Positions 23,210 to 35,900 of a DNA stretch of 64,000 nt are shown one piece after another. Within the stretch, counting starts at the first letter, position 1, and each line of letters starts with the position of its first letter. The position numbers and the translations under genes were made by a program. Where the stretch lies: contig CM018680.1 of assembly GCA_009363875.1 (NCBI GenBank), positions 70,261,139-70,325,138 on the forward strand. The letters are read 5' to 3'. The stretch is from Mikania micrantha (Eukaryota; Streptophyta; Magnoliopsida; Asterales; Asteraceae). The notes beneath the pieces are model-generated. The model had not been told where the DNA came from. It searched no databases and saw only the letters and a list, made by a program, of their open reading frames with translations.

Positions 23210-24025
23210 CTTATATGTGTATACGCATAATAATGATTTATAAACATGGTTGTGGAGATATTAATATGACCTAGTGTATAATTAACCTAGTATAATGATG
23301 TACGTAAATATAAAATTGAATTAGATCTATAATTATGACCGATGTTACACCTAGACACTCATGCCAAAATTCCCATCCAATAAAGGACTTTCACACACTT
23401 ACTCATACTCGTCAATTTCCTATAATGTAAACCCTTCATGACACAAAATAAGGGGAAAATCTCACAACACATTGAACATATCTTGTTAGTTTACTGACTT
23501 CATTGACATAACTTGTGTCATTAATGCTAAAAATTCAATGTTGAGACCCATTCGGAACTAATAAAGTCATTCTTTCAACTAGTTCATCCATTTCTTTATA
23601 TTGCAAGAACCGTTTCCAAAGATGCATCGAGGGGCAGTCAAGACGGATTGTATCTTGTCGTAAATCCTCGAAGCTTTATGTAGTATGTTGAGGAAGAAGT
23701 TCCTTCTTGTTGTAAGATAGTGAGGGCATGTTTGAGATCATGTAATAACAAGAGTTGCTAAATTCACATTAGTTGTTGCTAGTTGCCTACAAGCTAGGAG
23801 TTCAGAACTTCAGATATTCAAATAACAAAAAAAAATGGTGAACGCCACCATAAGACACCTTCACCAACCGGTCCACAACCAACATAGATATTCAAATAAC
23901 AAGAAAATCGAAACAGTAGATAAACATATTAGGTCAACATGAGACTATGGGACTATGACAAATTAGCGTCACATCATTAAGTTTTCTTTGTTCTTCCGTT
24001 TTTCCTCAAAATTGTAAAAACACTC
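23210..24025. other. Non-coding intergenic stretch
   Basis: No gene or RNA is seen. It is AT-rich, unique-looking sequence between the MITE and the C-rich repeat. Confidence 0.3.
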
Positions 24026-24033
24026 TTCTTATT

Positions 24034-24106
24034 CCCCCCCCCCCCCCCCCAACCCCAACCCCAACCCCAACCCCAACCCCAACCCCAACCCCCAACCCCC
24101 ACCCCT
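24034..24106. repeat. C17 followed by (AACCCC)n tract
   Basis: Seventeen C residues are followed by eight to nine AACCCC units, the last ones drifting to AACCCCC. The complementary strand is G-rich with regular G4 blocks and could form quadruplexes. It is not the plant telomere repeat (CCCTAAA). Confidence 0.9.
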
Positions 24107-24426
24107 TCCTAAAACGTGTTGAATTTTGATTGGTTAAAAAAACAAAAGAAAAAACGTCGTTTACGTAATTTATCATTTATCAGCCCAATCCATGACATCT
24201 TTTCAAAATACAAAGCAGCCTTGAAGATCTTGAGCTAACAATCACTTGCATCATTCTTAGTCCAAGTATGAACAAAATACATGCTCAAAATTTTCTCTAT
24301 GTCGAAATGGAGTTAGACTATATGTTCAAGTAATATTTGATACACAAACATGCTAGAGTTGAGCTGGCATACATAAATTTTCTTGTAAATCAGATAGTGT
24401 TATACTTATCTCTGATCCTTCGATAG

Positions 24427-24515
24427 TGTAGGTTTAGTTGTGTTGATACATAAAGGAGACGGTCTACATTGTAGGTTTAGTCAGTGTTGATATATAAAGG
24501 AGACGGTGTTGGTAT
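24427..24515. repeat. Short tandem duplication across the stop codon of the HSD/D gene
   Basis: The segments GTAGGTTTAG-TGTTGATA-CATAAAGGAGACGGT and GTAGGTTTAG-TGTTGATA-TATAAAGGAGACGGT (spaced about 45 bp) are near-identical. One copy contains the last codons and stop of the coding sequence; the other lies in the 3' UTR. Confidence 0.65.
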
Positions 24516-26185
24516 GGGCAGATGATCAGTCACATATACAATGCATTGCTTCATGATTTCATATATGATTCCTACTATTCCGTCGATTTCAACATCATAT
24601 TGCTCATATATCAAGAAGAAAACAAATGAAAGGCCCAACCCTGCAACAAAAAGTCAACCTAAAGTTCGATGAAGGAGGACATAGTCAAAGCAAAACAATT
24701 AATATAAACATGAATAAAAAGTTGAACAAAAAGGAAACATGAATGAAGGGGTTGGAGGAAAGCCTTCATATGTTGCATTTGTCTTGGTGGCTTAGTTAAA
24801 TGACTAGAGGTGAAAATTTTGATACGTTAACTAATGAACGGGCCAATTCAGGTTGTGTATAAATTTATTGGGTCAACTGGTTAAATTAAAAAATTAGCTA
24901 AAACGGGGACATGTCAAGCAAGTTAAATGAGTCAATAGCCAAGCAAACTGAATTTTTAATACATAAACCTTTTAAATCCTTTTATTCAAAAGAGTGTCTT
25001 ATTGAATAAAATATAAAATTTGTGCTTGTATTGGACACTAATTATTTATGAAAATAATATAAAGCGTGCTTTGGTCCACAAAAAGTTACCTGTTTTGACG
25101 TTTTACACAACTCGGTGACCAACCCATTTTGCTACTTTTAACCATGGTTAATCTCCTAGCATGAAACAATGAGGAAAAACAAAAAATTCATACCTACTCC
25201 CATTGATGTGGGGAAGTTGTTCACCATGAGCAACTTGAAAAGATAAATTGCAAATACTACCTGCATAAAAAAAATGTGGTGAGACGAAAATAAACGAAAA
25301 ATATACATTAATTATCAAGAAAAATTAAAAGTTGAAATTGGCAAATACCTTGAAAAACAAACTCCAGTTGCTTCCTTCTGCCAAAGATCTAGCTACATGG
25401 CCTACTTCATTCCATATGTTTGCTACCGTTCTAACAAAACTCCTCATACTCATTTCTGACACCTCAAAACATGGTAATGTCCTTGAGATTGAACACACGG
25501 ACCTAAACCGTGGAGACCACATTTAGACAAAAAGAAAAAGAAACTAAAAATTGAATTCAATTATTGACAAAGAGCTTATGAGTGGCACATTTTAGATGAC
25601 AATCTAGCACATTCATAGACTTTAGGTGAGATTCTAGCATATCCAAAAAGTACAACTATGATAATCAGCAGAAGCTGAGCTGTAGAGGATACAATCCTTC
25701 TTTCGCGTACACAAAACCAGTAATAGAGAAAAGCTACTCCAAGAAAGCTTATGAATGATCTCCTCTCATCTCTCCACAATAAAATATCTGCAACTGCAAT
25801 CACAAAGTAATAAAGAAAACATTAATGAAAAGCAAACTTAGATTTCATCAATCATCATAAACTTGCCAGCTTGTATTTCATCCACAATAATGTAAATAAA
25901 AACGGATAATTTCATATATCCTCCTCAAAACATGAAATTATATCACGTTTACCCAACAAAGAAATATTAGATATACCCCTTTTTAAATTTATGACATTTA
26001 CACCTTTCCCTGAAAATTTGCATTAAAATATTAGAGTTTATAGTGTATGGAGAGAAAGAGAGAGAGAGAGAGGGAGAGGGAGAGGGAGAGAGAGAGAGAA
26101 GGGTATAACAGTCGTACTATAAATTGTATTTATTTAATTAAATAATTATTATGAAAGTTTTAAGTATTATCAACGAGTAAACTTA

Positions 26186-26249
<64 letters not shown>

Positions 26250-28785
26250 TATTTTGGTTGGGTAAATATGATATTATGCAAGTCTTCAAGGGTATATATG
26301 AAATGCCTCTAAAAAAAGTGGTGGTGACTGGTGAAACATGATTGTTACCTTCCCCACTCCCTAGAAGTTCCTCAATTTTTGATTGTTCAATTAAGTCTCC
26401 AAGTCTTGTAGAAGGCAAATCGTTAGCTAAATGAGTGAATGATTTGACAGTCAGTGTGATACCATCCTGTATGTTCATCAATCAATAACAATACTTACAC
26501 ATGAAAATCATTACCATATTTCAATTATAAATGTTGGTAAGAAAAATTTACAAGATTTATTAAAAAAATATGATATATAGGCGTTCGTTGAACCTATAAA
26601 ACTTACATCGAGTGACACAATTGGCGAGTATTGAATATTGAGCTCAGCTGCAGAGCAGTTATAAGTTCTAGTGTGCGACATTAATTGGATTGCATTGCGA
26701 ACCAAAACATGCTTAAGGTCACTAGAATTTATATTTAAATGCATCCATTTTATGAGAAAAACAATCAACCGTACGACCACAGCAGGAAGTTTGATGATTG
26801 GTCTGCAGTTACATACAAATAAAACAAATTTAAAAATAAAATATGTCTTAAAGTAGAAATACCAAATAGGAGGTTATGGTGACGTAAATAAAGAAAACAG
26901 TGAATCAGATAAATCAACTCTAGGCAAACATTTGTGCAATTTATTCCAAAAAAGTATTTTGTAAGCTCCATCTCAATCATCACAATCAAAACAATATCAA
27001 TACTTACTAAAAAATATCCTACAATTTTTTTGGCTTAAACTTATAGATCTGTTGATCATTGTGATTTATGAGAATGCTACATATAAAGAAGAATTAGTAA
27101 ACTATTAGATCAATTTATCATTCATTACCTGTAATAACCTAAGCCCTCCAGCATACACAAGGCAAATTGCCAAGATCTAGTGGGCTGAAAATTTGTGATG
27201 AAAAATACCTACAATATATTGGGATTTGGGGCATACCATTTAGTCATTGATCTCACATAAAAAATAGAAAAACAAATGCAAGAAGATTTAATGATACCTT
27301 TCCGGATACAGTGAGCATGTGAGAGGTCAAAGCAGCTTCTGCACAGATGAGGGCATGAGCAACATTTTCCACATAAGTGAAATCAGAAATGGTTTGATCA
27401 CTTCCTATAATGAACTGGAATGAGAGACTCTATTACTTATATATGTAAAATAAAAAATAAAAAAAAAAACATTGCACATAAATAAATATTAATAAAGTTT
27501 CCAAACCTTAGCCCAACCAGACTTTGCAACTTCAATAAGAGATGGCAAAAGAACCGGGTCTCCAGGTCCAAAAACATTGCTGGGGCGAATAGCACATGTA
27601 AGAAGTCCATCAATGTCATTAGCAAGTAAAACATATGCTTCTGCTTGAGCTTTAAGTTCACTATACAAATCTTTGAACTATGTAACAACAAAGCATTATA
27701 CCATTTAGATGTTCATAAAAATTTAAAAGATAGAAATATTGAAGAAGATCACAATATCACATACTTTTGAAGAGTATAAGAATGTCTCATTTCCGCTGCA
27801 CATATCATGTGAATTATCAAGTACCACATCTGCAGTACTGTTGTATATTAGCCGCTTAACTTTGCATCGCCTACAAGCATTGATAACATTTTTGGCACCT
27901 AAATAGAATATAATAAGATCCAAAGACCAGTAACAACATAGCTTCAAAGGAGAACACCATCTGATTTTAAAGTGAAGTGATGATTTACCTTGAACAATTA
28001 CCGAGTAAGCAAAATAAAAATCTTGATTGCAAGAATCAATATCATCCATGTAAAATAAGACTTCAGAACCTTCAATAACTGCAAATAAAAGGGTATTGGT
28101 GAAATAGTTTTCAATCCATTGTCCTGCAACTTGAGGTATAAAGCAAACCTAGCACACGAGGCTCATCATGATCGGGTCCGAGGCGTGTCATACTCGTGCC
28201 AACTTGGGCCTGATGAACGTATCGTTATCTTGCATTTCTGCAAGAAATTGCATCCACGACTCGGTACCTCGAACCCGTGACATCCATGGCAGAATCTTAC
28301 CGTTACTCTAAATTTTGCCCCTAACTTGGGCTATATAACCACTTACTATAATCAAACAGCAAGTAAATCGAGTTCTTAGACTATGGAAGTACCTAACGAA
28401 ACTTCACTGATAACAGAAATGGAAATTGGTAGATCACTTAAAAGAAATCATGAAGAATTATTCACAAACAAGAACGATTTTCAGAGTTTTGAAATACAAT
28501 TGATATCAAATCATGTAAATATGAAATCAAGAAACTACCGTTAATGATTGTACTTTTGTGGCGAACATCAACGTGAGCATAGGAAGCACGACCAGTAGAG
28601 AGAGCACGATTGAGAGGTGAGTCGCACTTCGACTCGGAAGGATCGAGTTGCAGAGACTGAGCGGAATCGGCAATTCGCACGATCCAATTACCTATCGTCA
28701 ATAACCTCACGACGAGACATCTTCCAATGAAGCTTCTGCCTCCGAGAACAACGCAGGTTTTCGACTGATCGTCGTGGATCGCCAT
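24477..28785 (-). CDS. 3-beta-hydroxysteroid dehydrogenase/decarboxylase with C-terminal reticulon domain
   Basis: This gene likely encodes the sterol C-4 decarboxylase step (4-carboxysterol oxidation and decarboxylation) at the ER. I read twelve exons: 28785-28539, 28078-27989, 27898-27765, 27677-27507, 27414-27298, 27208-27129, 26802-26607, 26466-26349, 25787-25601, 25502-25349, 25260-25194 and 24640-24477, giving 574 residues, close to the Arabidopsis 3BETAHSD/D2 length. Residues 11-21 hold the NAD-binding glycine motif (GGRSFIG); YSELK at 162-166 is the SDR YxxxK catalytic pair; RPSNVFGPGD follows. Residues about 385-560 have hydrophobic reticulon hairpins and end YEQYDVEIDGI. The start is the Met before AIHDDQSKTC; an in-frame upstream Met (28893) would add 36 residues. 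The exon 9 donor (GTCATC) is chosen by phase and is weak. Intron 1 holds a SINE. Confidence 0.85.
26055..26250. repeat. (GA)n and (ATT)n microsatellites in an HSD/D intron
   Basis: A GA/GGGAGA tract lies at about 26055-26100 and about 20 ATT units at 26188-26248, both in the intron between exons 8 and 9. Confidence 0.9.
28150..28330 (+). mobile_element. Au-SINE-like element in HSD/D intron 1
   Basis: The plus strand carries GGGTCCGAGG, then CTTGCATTTCTGCAAGA, then CTCGAACCCGTGACATCC. These blocks and their order resemble the widespread Au SINE family of plants. The borders are diverged and I found no clean target duplication. Confidence 0.5.
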
Positions 28786-29095
28786 TCCTGCGCTTTCTCT
28801 CGCAGGAAATCGGTGATTCCGGTAGGTTATGAAGCCGGAGAGAAAATGAAACGCCGGTAGAACGGAAATTGGCGCCGGAACACCCAAATGCAACTTCGCA
28901 GTGGGGCCTAGGTTGTTGGGGACTGAACTTTGCGTTAACTTTTATCAAAAGTGAAAGGGATCTTTTTAAATATTATTTTTTTTAATTTTTTTCAGCGATG
29001 TCGTACCAATCGATTTGGTACTTTTTCAACATGGGTTGTTTGTTTACCTTTTAATAGAACTATTAAGATGCTACCTTTTAACCGTTGAGTATTTA

Positions 29096-29308
29096 GTGTG
29101 TTTGGTTTTAAATAAATTAACCTCTCAATGATTCAGTTAAGCACTTAAACATTCAGCACCAATGTCATGTTCAATAAAAAATACATATCATTCGGATGTG
29201 TAACCGAACGGTCTTAATCGGTTCAGCAATTAATGGTTTAGACCCTCTTAATCATTCACATATTTTAACCATTCAGCACTTAATGATTCAGACACAATCA
29301 AACGGGCC
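29096..29308. mobile_element. PIF/Harbinger-like MITE, TTA duplication
   Basis: The ends GTGTGTTTGGTTTT and the complement of ACAATCAAACGGGCC are inverted and flanked by TTA on both sides (29093-29095, 29309-29311). The interior (CCATTCAGCACTTAATGATTC) is shared with the element at 40.26 kb. Confidence 0.55.
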
Positions 29309-29311
29309 TTA

Positions 29312-30119
29312 ATAAGTATGTGTAAGGATAAATTCGGAAATTTATAAACATTAAATTTTAAAATTTATAAAAGGATTAAGACAAATAAAAAGTTACGAGT
29401 GCATAAAAAACATAAATATATAATTATAAGTTTTATAGTGTTTGATATAACAAGGTTAAAACGTACTTATAAGGGATTTTAGTGGAAATTAATAAATTGG
29501 TAAATAGGCTGGTTACTACTCCTTTAATACAAAAAACATAAAGTCAAAACATTTATAAAAATCCTTAATGAAAATTTCATAAATTTATTGTTTAAACTAT
29601 TGTGACTAAAATAAAATAAATAGAAGTTTGCTATTCATAAAGTTTGTTTTTAGTATACATATTTGTGTGGAGAGTGAGGTTATAATAAAAAAAATATATA
29701 GTTAAGGTAAAAAGAGTAGCATATAACTTAATGGTTCATATTAACTTGTATAAAAAAAGTTATGCATGAGTATTTTAGTCATGATTGTTTTCTTGACTTT
29801 TTATTATGTTTCACTTTTTTAAACGATCATGACTTATATACGACGTTATAAAACATACACCATAAAAACATATGTTTTTATTTTTAAAATGGGTATAATA
29901 TCGTTATATAAAAAATTTTTAAAAAAAGTATATTTTCTAGCTCCTACAATTTATAATGCGTCATTGTGTTCTTTTTCTCTCGTCTTTATGTCTTTTTGTT
30001 CGTCAAGTTCATGATGCTACATTAAAGTTTAAATATTTAAGCATCCGTTAATATGTTCAATTTTTATTTCACATTTAAACACATTATACCATTCTTAAAA
30101 TACAAAAGAATACAATGAA
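29312..30119. other. AT-rich non-coding stretch
   Basis: No gene or bordered element is seen. Confidence 0.3.
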
Positions 30120-30780
30120 TATAAATGTTTGTTTTAAATTAACCAAGTCCAAGATTCCTATGTTTGACCTCACCTCTTCGCTTATTTAGTTACACATTTA
30201 AGATAAGAGCTATCAACTATTTACATAATTGGTGAACACTTAAACATTTTGTAAATATGCAGATAAAAAAGATGTAATCATAAGTCTAAATAGAAATGAA
30301 TTCGATGACACATATTCTACAAGTCCACACATAGATATATGATTACCAAAGTCTCTCAAATAAGTGATAATACTATGTTTATAATTCAGACCGATCATGT
30401 CTTGAATTAAAACTTATATCTCACAAGTTTGCAATAAATATAATGTCTCTTAAACAATTATTCATGTATTGTTGAAAAACAAGTATTTCAACGGGTTTGC
30501 AATAGATGTAATGTCTCTCAAAAATGTTTTCATACATTGCTTAAAAGCAAGCAATTCAACAAGTTTGCAATAGATAAGATAACAATATTAATTGTTTTCA
30601 TATATCGCAAACATGATATCACACACAACATCAAACAAATCCAGCTAAACTTACTGTTTTTGCATCTGACATTTGAATATGTTCTATGGTTCAAGATCTT
30701 TACTATGTTCGCTTGATAAGGTTTATGAAAGAGGGAGATCACATTTTACCCTATTGTTTGCACGATTATAAGAATAGGAT
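30120..30780 (-). mobile_element. Decayed gypsy LTR fragment with internal 67-bp repeat
   Basis: The segment near 30205-30270 (ATCAACTATTTACATAATTG, then GCAGATAAAAAAGATG) matches the LTR at 3155-3220. From about 30424 to 30575 a unit of 67-68 bp containing GTTTGCAATA repeats about 2.3 times. Minus orientation is inferred from the 2.9-kb copy. Confidence 0.45.
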
Positions 30781-30784
30781 TTAA

Positions 30785-32440
30785 TACACACTCAAAATGT
30801 TTGTGTTTATTAGTCTCATAACAACCTTAGAATTCTAAGTTTTAATTATCCTTAGAATTTTATAATCTTAATAATATTTTGTATATAAAAATTATTATAC
30901 AATACACACACTTGTACAATAACAGTATTGGAATATTAAATTTGATATTACTCGTATAATGTTAGGTAACATATTCATTTAAACCATTTATTTAAATGAA
31001 TTTACTATAAAATATTTATTTTGGATAATATTTTATTTAAATAAAATAAAATATTGCAGTTTTTGTAATGATATCTTGGAAATATAAATATGAATTTGAA
31101 TAATGAATAATAAAAAATCTTTTTAGTCAATATATTGTATTTAGAATAATTTTCTTTCTATTTTCGAAGGTATTCCTAAAAATAAAGATTTTTGACATTT
31201 TAATAAAAGCTAACCAATGTTATATGTCATTAAATTAATAAAAACCTTAAACTAGAATACCAATGTGATCAATTTTGAATAATGATTCAACTTGTAAATC
31301 CAATTGTTTTGAAGTTTTTCGACGAGATTTTTGTTATTGTTTGTACTAGAATACCTTCGCAAAGGTCCCCATGTGATCAATTTCGAATGAGAGCTCACAA
31401 TTAGTCCAATTGATATTGGGTTGTCCACAATGCGCACTTATAAGAGGGCGTATCTCACGCATGTGATGACGTGGAGGGAGCATGTGAGAGGGGGTGTTGG
31501 AAGGGAAGGAGAAGATGGTGCATGTAGGAAATATGCATGTGGGGAAGTCCACTGCATGTCGGAATTTGTTGGGCCCCATTTTATTTTTCCTTTCACGTAA
31601 AATTATATTTTGTATATACATAGTCATTGTATGTGGGAATGATGGGTTAGAGTTAAAATATGTATGTGAAAATGATGAGTAAAAATCTGATGTGTGTGCA
31701 GACCAGTCTTGCATGTGGGAAAGAGTTGGGCTTCATTTCGGTTTGGTCAAATTTGATTAATGATGGAATTAATCATGTGGTTATGGTCAGAATAATGTTT
31801 GAAACGGAAAACCGTTGCTGTATTGAATTTACAAACGATTGTAGATGCAGTTTGTCTCCGACCCCCATGAATATTTGACGGACCAGCTAAGGCTCAATTT
31901 AAAATCATCTTAAAGATAAAAATAATAAAATGATACTCAAATAACGCAATTTGAGTGATAAGACCCAATTTGACTAATTGAATTTGATGCTTATAATTCA
32001 TGTTCGGATCCTTTTTAAAAAATAGACTGGAGCAATAACTTATAGTATATATCATTGACTTTCACATCACAACCACAATTTATAGATTGAATAATTATTG
32101 TATGATTTTAAAAGTTGAAACTTATTATCATGATGAGAAAATTAGTTGATTTGTGTACAACTTGTATACTTAAGTGTTATGAAAACTAATTTTATCATAT
32201 CATCATATCAATGAAATACTAATTTGATGTGATTTTATTATTTATTTGTGATTTAGTTTAGTTTTTTTATTTTTTTTTGGTGACTGGACCCAATCCAACG
32301 TTAATATTTAACAACAAATAATTATTAAAAAAAAATTCCGACCGCAATAAAAAAATTTAGGTCCGCTAAGTTGGGAATGTTTTTATTAGATGGGTATACC
32401 CGGGTAATGCTTAAAGGCATATTGATAAACAAATAACCGG
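30785..32440. other. AT-rich intergenic stretch upstream of GNAT gene
   Basis: No gene is seen. Around 31249-31425 two segments containing ACTAGAATACC and TGTGATCAATTT repeat directly, an old duplication. The open frames at 31.3-31.9 kb lack domain features. Confidence 0.35.
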
Positions 32441-32454
32441 GTTACGAATTTCGG

Positions 32455-32515
32455 AACGGGTCGTCTCCGATCTTCATCTTCTCTGATATGATCGTCGGCG
32501 TCTCCAAGCACTCAG
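32455..32515 (+). other. Probable 5' UTR exon of GNAT gene
   Basis: A GC-richer leader with CTTCATCTTCTCTG ends in CACTCAG before GTTTG, a plausible donor. It contains an ATG that would not link in frame to the conserved protein, so I treat it as untranslated. Confidence 0.4.
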
Positions 32516-32965
32516 GTTTGTTTTTTTTTTTTTTTGGTTTAATCGTTCGACATCAAAATCCCATCATTCTTGTTTCAATTATATAGAGGATCGAATGAAT
32601 CTAGGGTTTATTTGCCCACCGATTTTGAAGCCAGGTCAAATGTTTTTCAATTTGATGGATTTAGACTTTCTGTTAAGTTTAAAGGCCTCTGTTTTGATGA
32701 ATACGTTGATATTGGAAGCTATTAATTTGGCCTCTGAAATCTCCCATTTTGACCCTATAGGCGGTTTTCTCATCACAATTTATCCTCATTTTCAAACCAT
32801 ATCTGATTATGAATAGTTATTGCTTTGATTGTTGCAGTTGCAATATCATTTTATGATTCTTCCTTGATGTTGGAGCATGCGTTGCCGTGGATTCTTGCTC
32901 TTACAGTTGATTAAACAAGAAATCTTCTGTTATGAGGTTGATTACCATTTGTGATTGGAACACAA

Positions 32966-35900
32966 ATGGAATTATTACATGGAAGCTTTATTTCTCATGT
33001 CAAAATCCGAAAACCAAATTCGGTTTTATGTAAGCAAATTAAGAAACACGAGTCTCTTCTTGTCTTGGATCTCTTTAGGTATGTGTGTTCCCATTTTTGA
33101 TCATATAATTTAAACCAGCGATAGCGTCTGTTAAATTCGATCTTTTTCTTGTTGTTTCTGGATAGTTGGCTAGATTTTTATTCAAATTGGTATCGTTGTT
33201 TTTGAAATTTAATTTGAATGTACTTGCTTTGATCATACAACTTCTTGTTGATTTGTAGTTGGCCTATCCCTATAAAATTGTACCTTTTTACATTTTGAAA
33301 CAAGTCTTTCTAATTTCTATGCTGAACTATGAAAACCGATGATAATTTGCTTAAAGAATTATCAAATGAAGACGACTTAAATCCTATAATTGTCGGTGAA
33401 ATTCTATTACTACTGTGTTAGATGTTTCATTGTATATAGACTGTTTTCTCTAACAATATGATCATATAGTTAAGGGTAAAGCAGTACAAAACTACTGTTT
33501 TCTCTCTCTCTCACATCATATATGGCATATCTACAGGAGATCATATGTTAAATTTTAACCATATCATCTTTTATGCTTGGAGTATCTGGTTTTGATACCT
33601 TTTATCAAGATTTTATGCTTTTGACTGATAATCCTAAGAACTTTGTTCATCTTTTTGTTTCAAACCATTTCAGAGAAAATTTCCCAATTTCATACACTCG
33701 ATGTAGAACCCTTGAGACACATTGGGATAACACTGAGAGCATTCGCCACCTAGTTGTTCCCAGTAATGATAACTCAAAGCAGCCCGAGCTGAATTTTAAT
33801 CGGCTACAGCTCAGTGATGAGGAATATATTGACATGCGGTTTAGCTTTGGTCATTACATCGCTCGTGTAGCGATATTAAACGAAGAATACTGGGTTTGTT
33901 TTGTTTCAATCATTATTACCTAGCATAGCCTCTTTCTTTTGAGTTGATTTCCTTAAACAGCTTCATGTGACAGATGGCAGCATGGCTGCGTGCAGAAGCC
34001 TACTGGGAAGCCTCAACCTACAAGCGGTCAGTTATTATACATACCTTGATCTTCTTGGAATATTTTTATGAGTTTTACTTTATTTTTTTTATTACTTATT
34101 TCAGGAATAGCAGACATAAAGTTTTAAATGCAATTTACTCGGTAGATCCTGACATGTTCAATTTGTAATTTTAGGCATGCTGAGATTTTTAAAATGAAGT
34201 ATGCTGATCAGGTAACAAATTAAGGCAAAAGTTATTTGTTTGTTAAATTTACACATTGCAAGCAATGATTAGATGAAATATTCTGTTAACTTTTGTAAGG
34301 CTATTACATATTGTTAGTTTCTGTACTCTCATAGTCTCATAGTAATGCTAGAGAGTTGGATAATGCTAGGCTACTAGCAACAGGGAGAAATGACATATTA
34401 TAGACCTTTATACCTGCAGAATTTTTAAGATACTCTATTGTTTTTTCTAGCATATTAGCTTGTGGTTTACTCGTAAATAAAATGACAAGTAATAACACAG
34501 AAAGGAAATGACATCAATCATACAACTGAATCTAACATTGGCTGCTGCACCATGATTTGTAGCTTGCTTTTTGCCACATGTATCATTTGCCTACTGAAAT
34601 GCTGAAAAAATGTTTATTTAATCTGGAATGCCACATCTTACCTATTTTTGATCTTTGAAAGTTCAAAGTTATATCAAAAACATTGATAATTTGTTTTGAA
34701 ATCCCTATAAATATAAATTAATTGTTCATTTGATTCTTGTTTGCTGGGCAGGAGTTCAAAGCTTTGAAGAAAAGATGTTCAGGACAGGATGGGAACTTGT
34801 TACAGTGTTTCTGTCTTGTTGGCGTAAGTATCAGTAGATGCTCTTTTACATTTCACTCTCTCTCTCTCTATATATATATGTATCTATATATGTGTGTGTA
34901 CACACACGCACGCATATATACATATATGTATGTGTACACACACATATATGCATAAATATGTTGTGGAGTGCGAGATCAACAGTTTATTGTTTTGCGTTGC
35001 TGTCTACATCGTGTCCCCATTTTGAAAAGCAAAACAACATTTGTCTCGCTTCTAAAAAACAAGTAGTGGTGATTATTCGTTTATCCTAAGTCTTGTATAA
35101 CTTCTTTAACTGGTTGACCAACAGATATTTAGGAGCAGTTATAACAAGACGTTTAATTAGTAATTACTAAATGGTCCACGGACTGGTAACCAAAGTAACA
35201 TGTATCTTTTAACTTTTAGAGTATGTACCTCAAGCTAAATATGAAATGTCATAATATTTGAAATTATATGTGCTATTATACAAGGGTCCTATAAATAATA
35301 AATGCAATTGAAGATAACAATGTAAAGCTTTTTCTTGATTTTGAATTTTGAGTGTGTTGTCTTTTGAAGCCTAAAGAGGACAGATTTTGTGAAAGGAAGG
35401 AAAAAAAGGGTAGGGTGGGGTTAATAGATTATCTTGCGGTCTTGCCCATTTGTGATAACATGGTAGTGCTAATGTCCCTCATTTTTCAGGGTCACATTGA
35501 ACGTTATAACTTATAAGCACATTACAATTGTTTCGTGTGGAGGTAAATCTGGGCAGCTGGCCCTTATGTGCAGTCATACTGGTTATTTTAGTCAGGAATT
35601 ATGTAGCCTACTATTGCCATAAACAACGTTTCTTAATCCCCAAGTTGTGTACCTTAATTCTAGTCTATAAATACAGGGTTATTTAATAAAAACAATTCTA
35701 GTTGTAGCGTGGAGCCGTGGATGTAGGTTAGCTTAGACCGGACCACGTATAACCCCATGTTCTTTCTTTTCTTTTTTATTTTTCGGTTTTGTGTTGGAGT
35801 TCCAAATTCCGATTCATCCCTATTTGCGCCGATCAAGACTGCTGATTTGCAATCTTTTACACCGGAAACTGTTGCCGACCTTGCTGCTCAATTCTAGTCA

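Noticed and set aside
24051..24106. Interstitial telomere
   Set aside because: The unit is AACCCC, while the plant telomere repeat is CCCTAAA; treated as a simple repeat.
31346..31878. Overlapping open frames upstream of GNAT
   Set aside because: Both strands are open over the same stretch, with no domain, splice context or codon bias.
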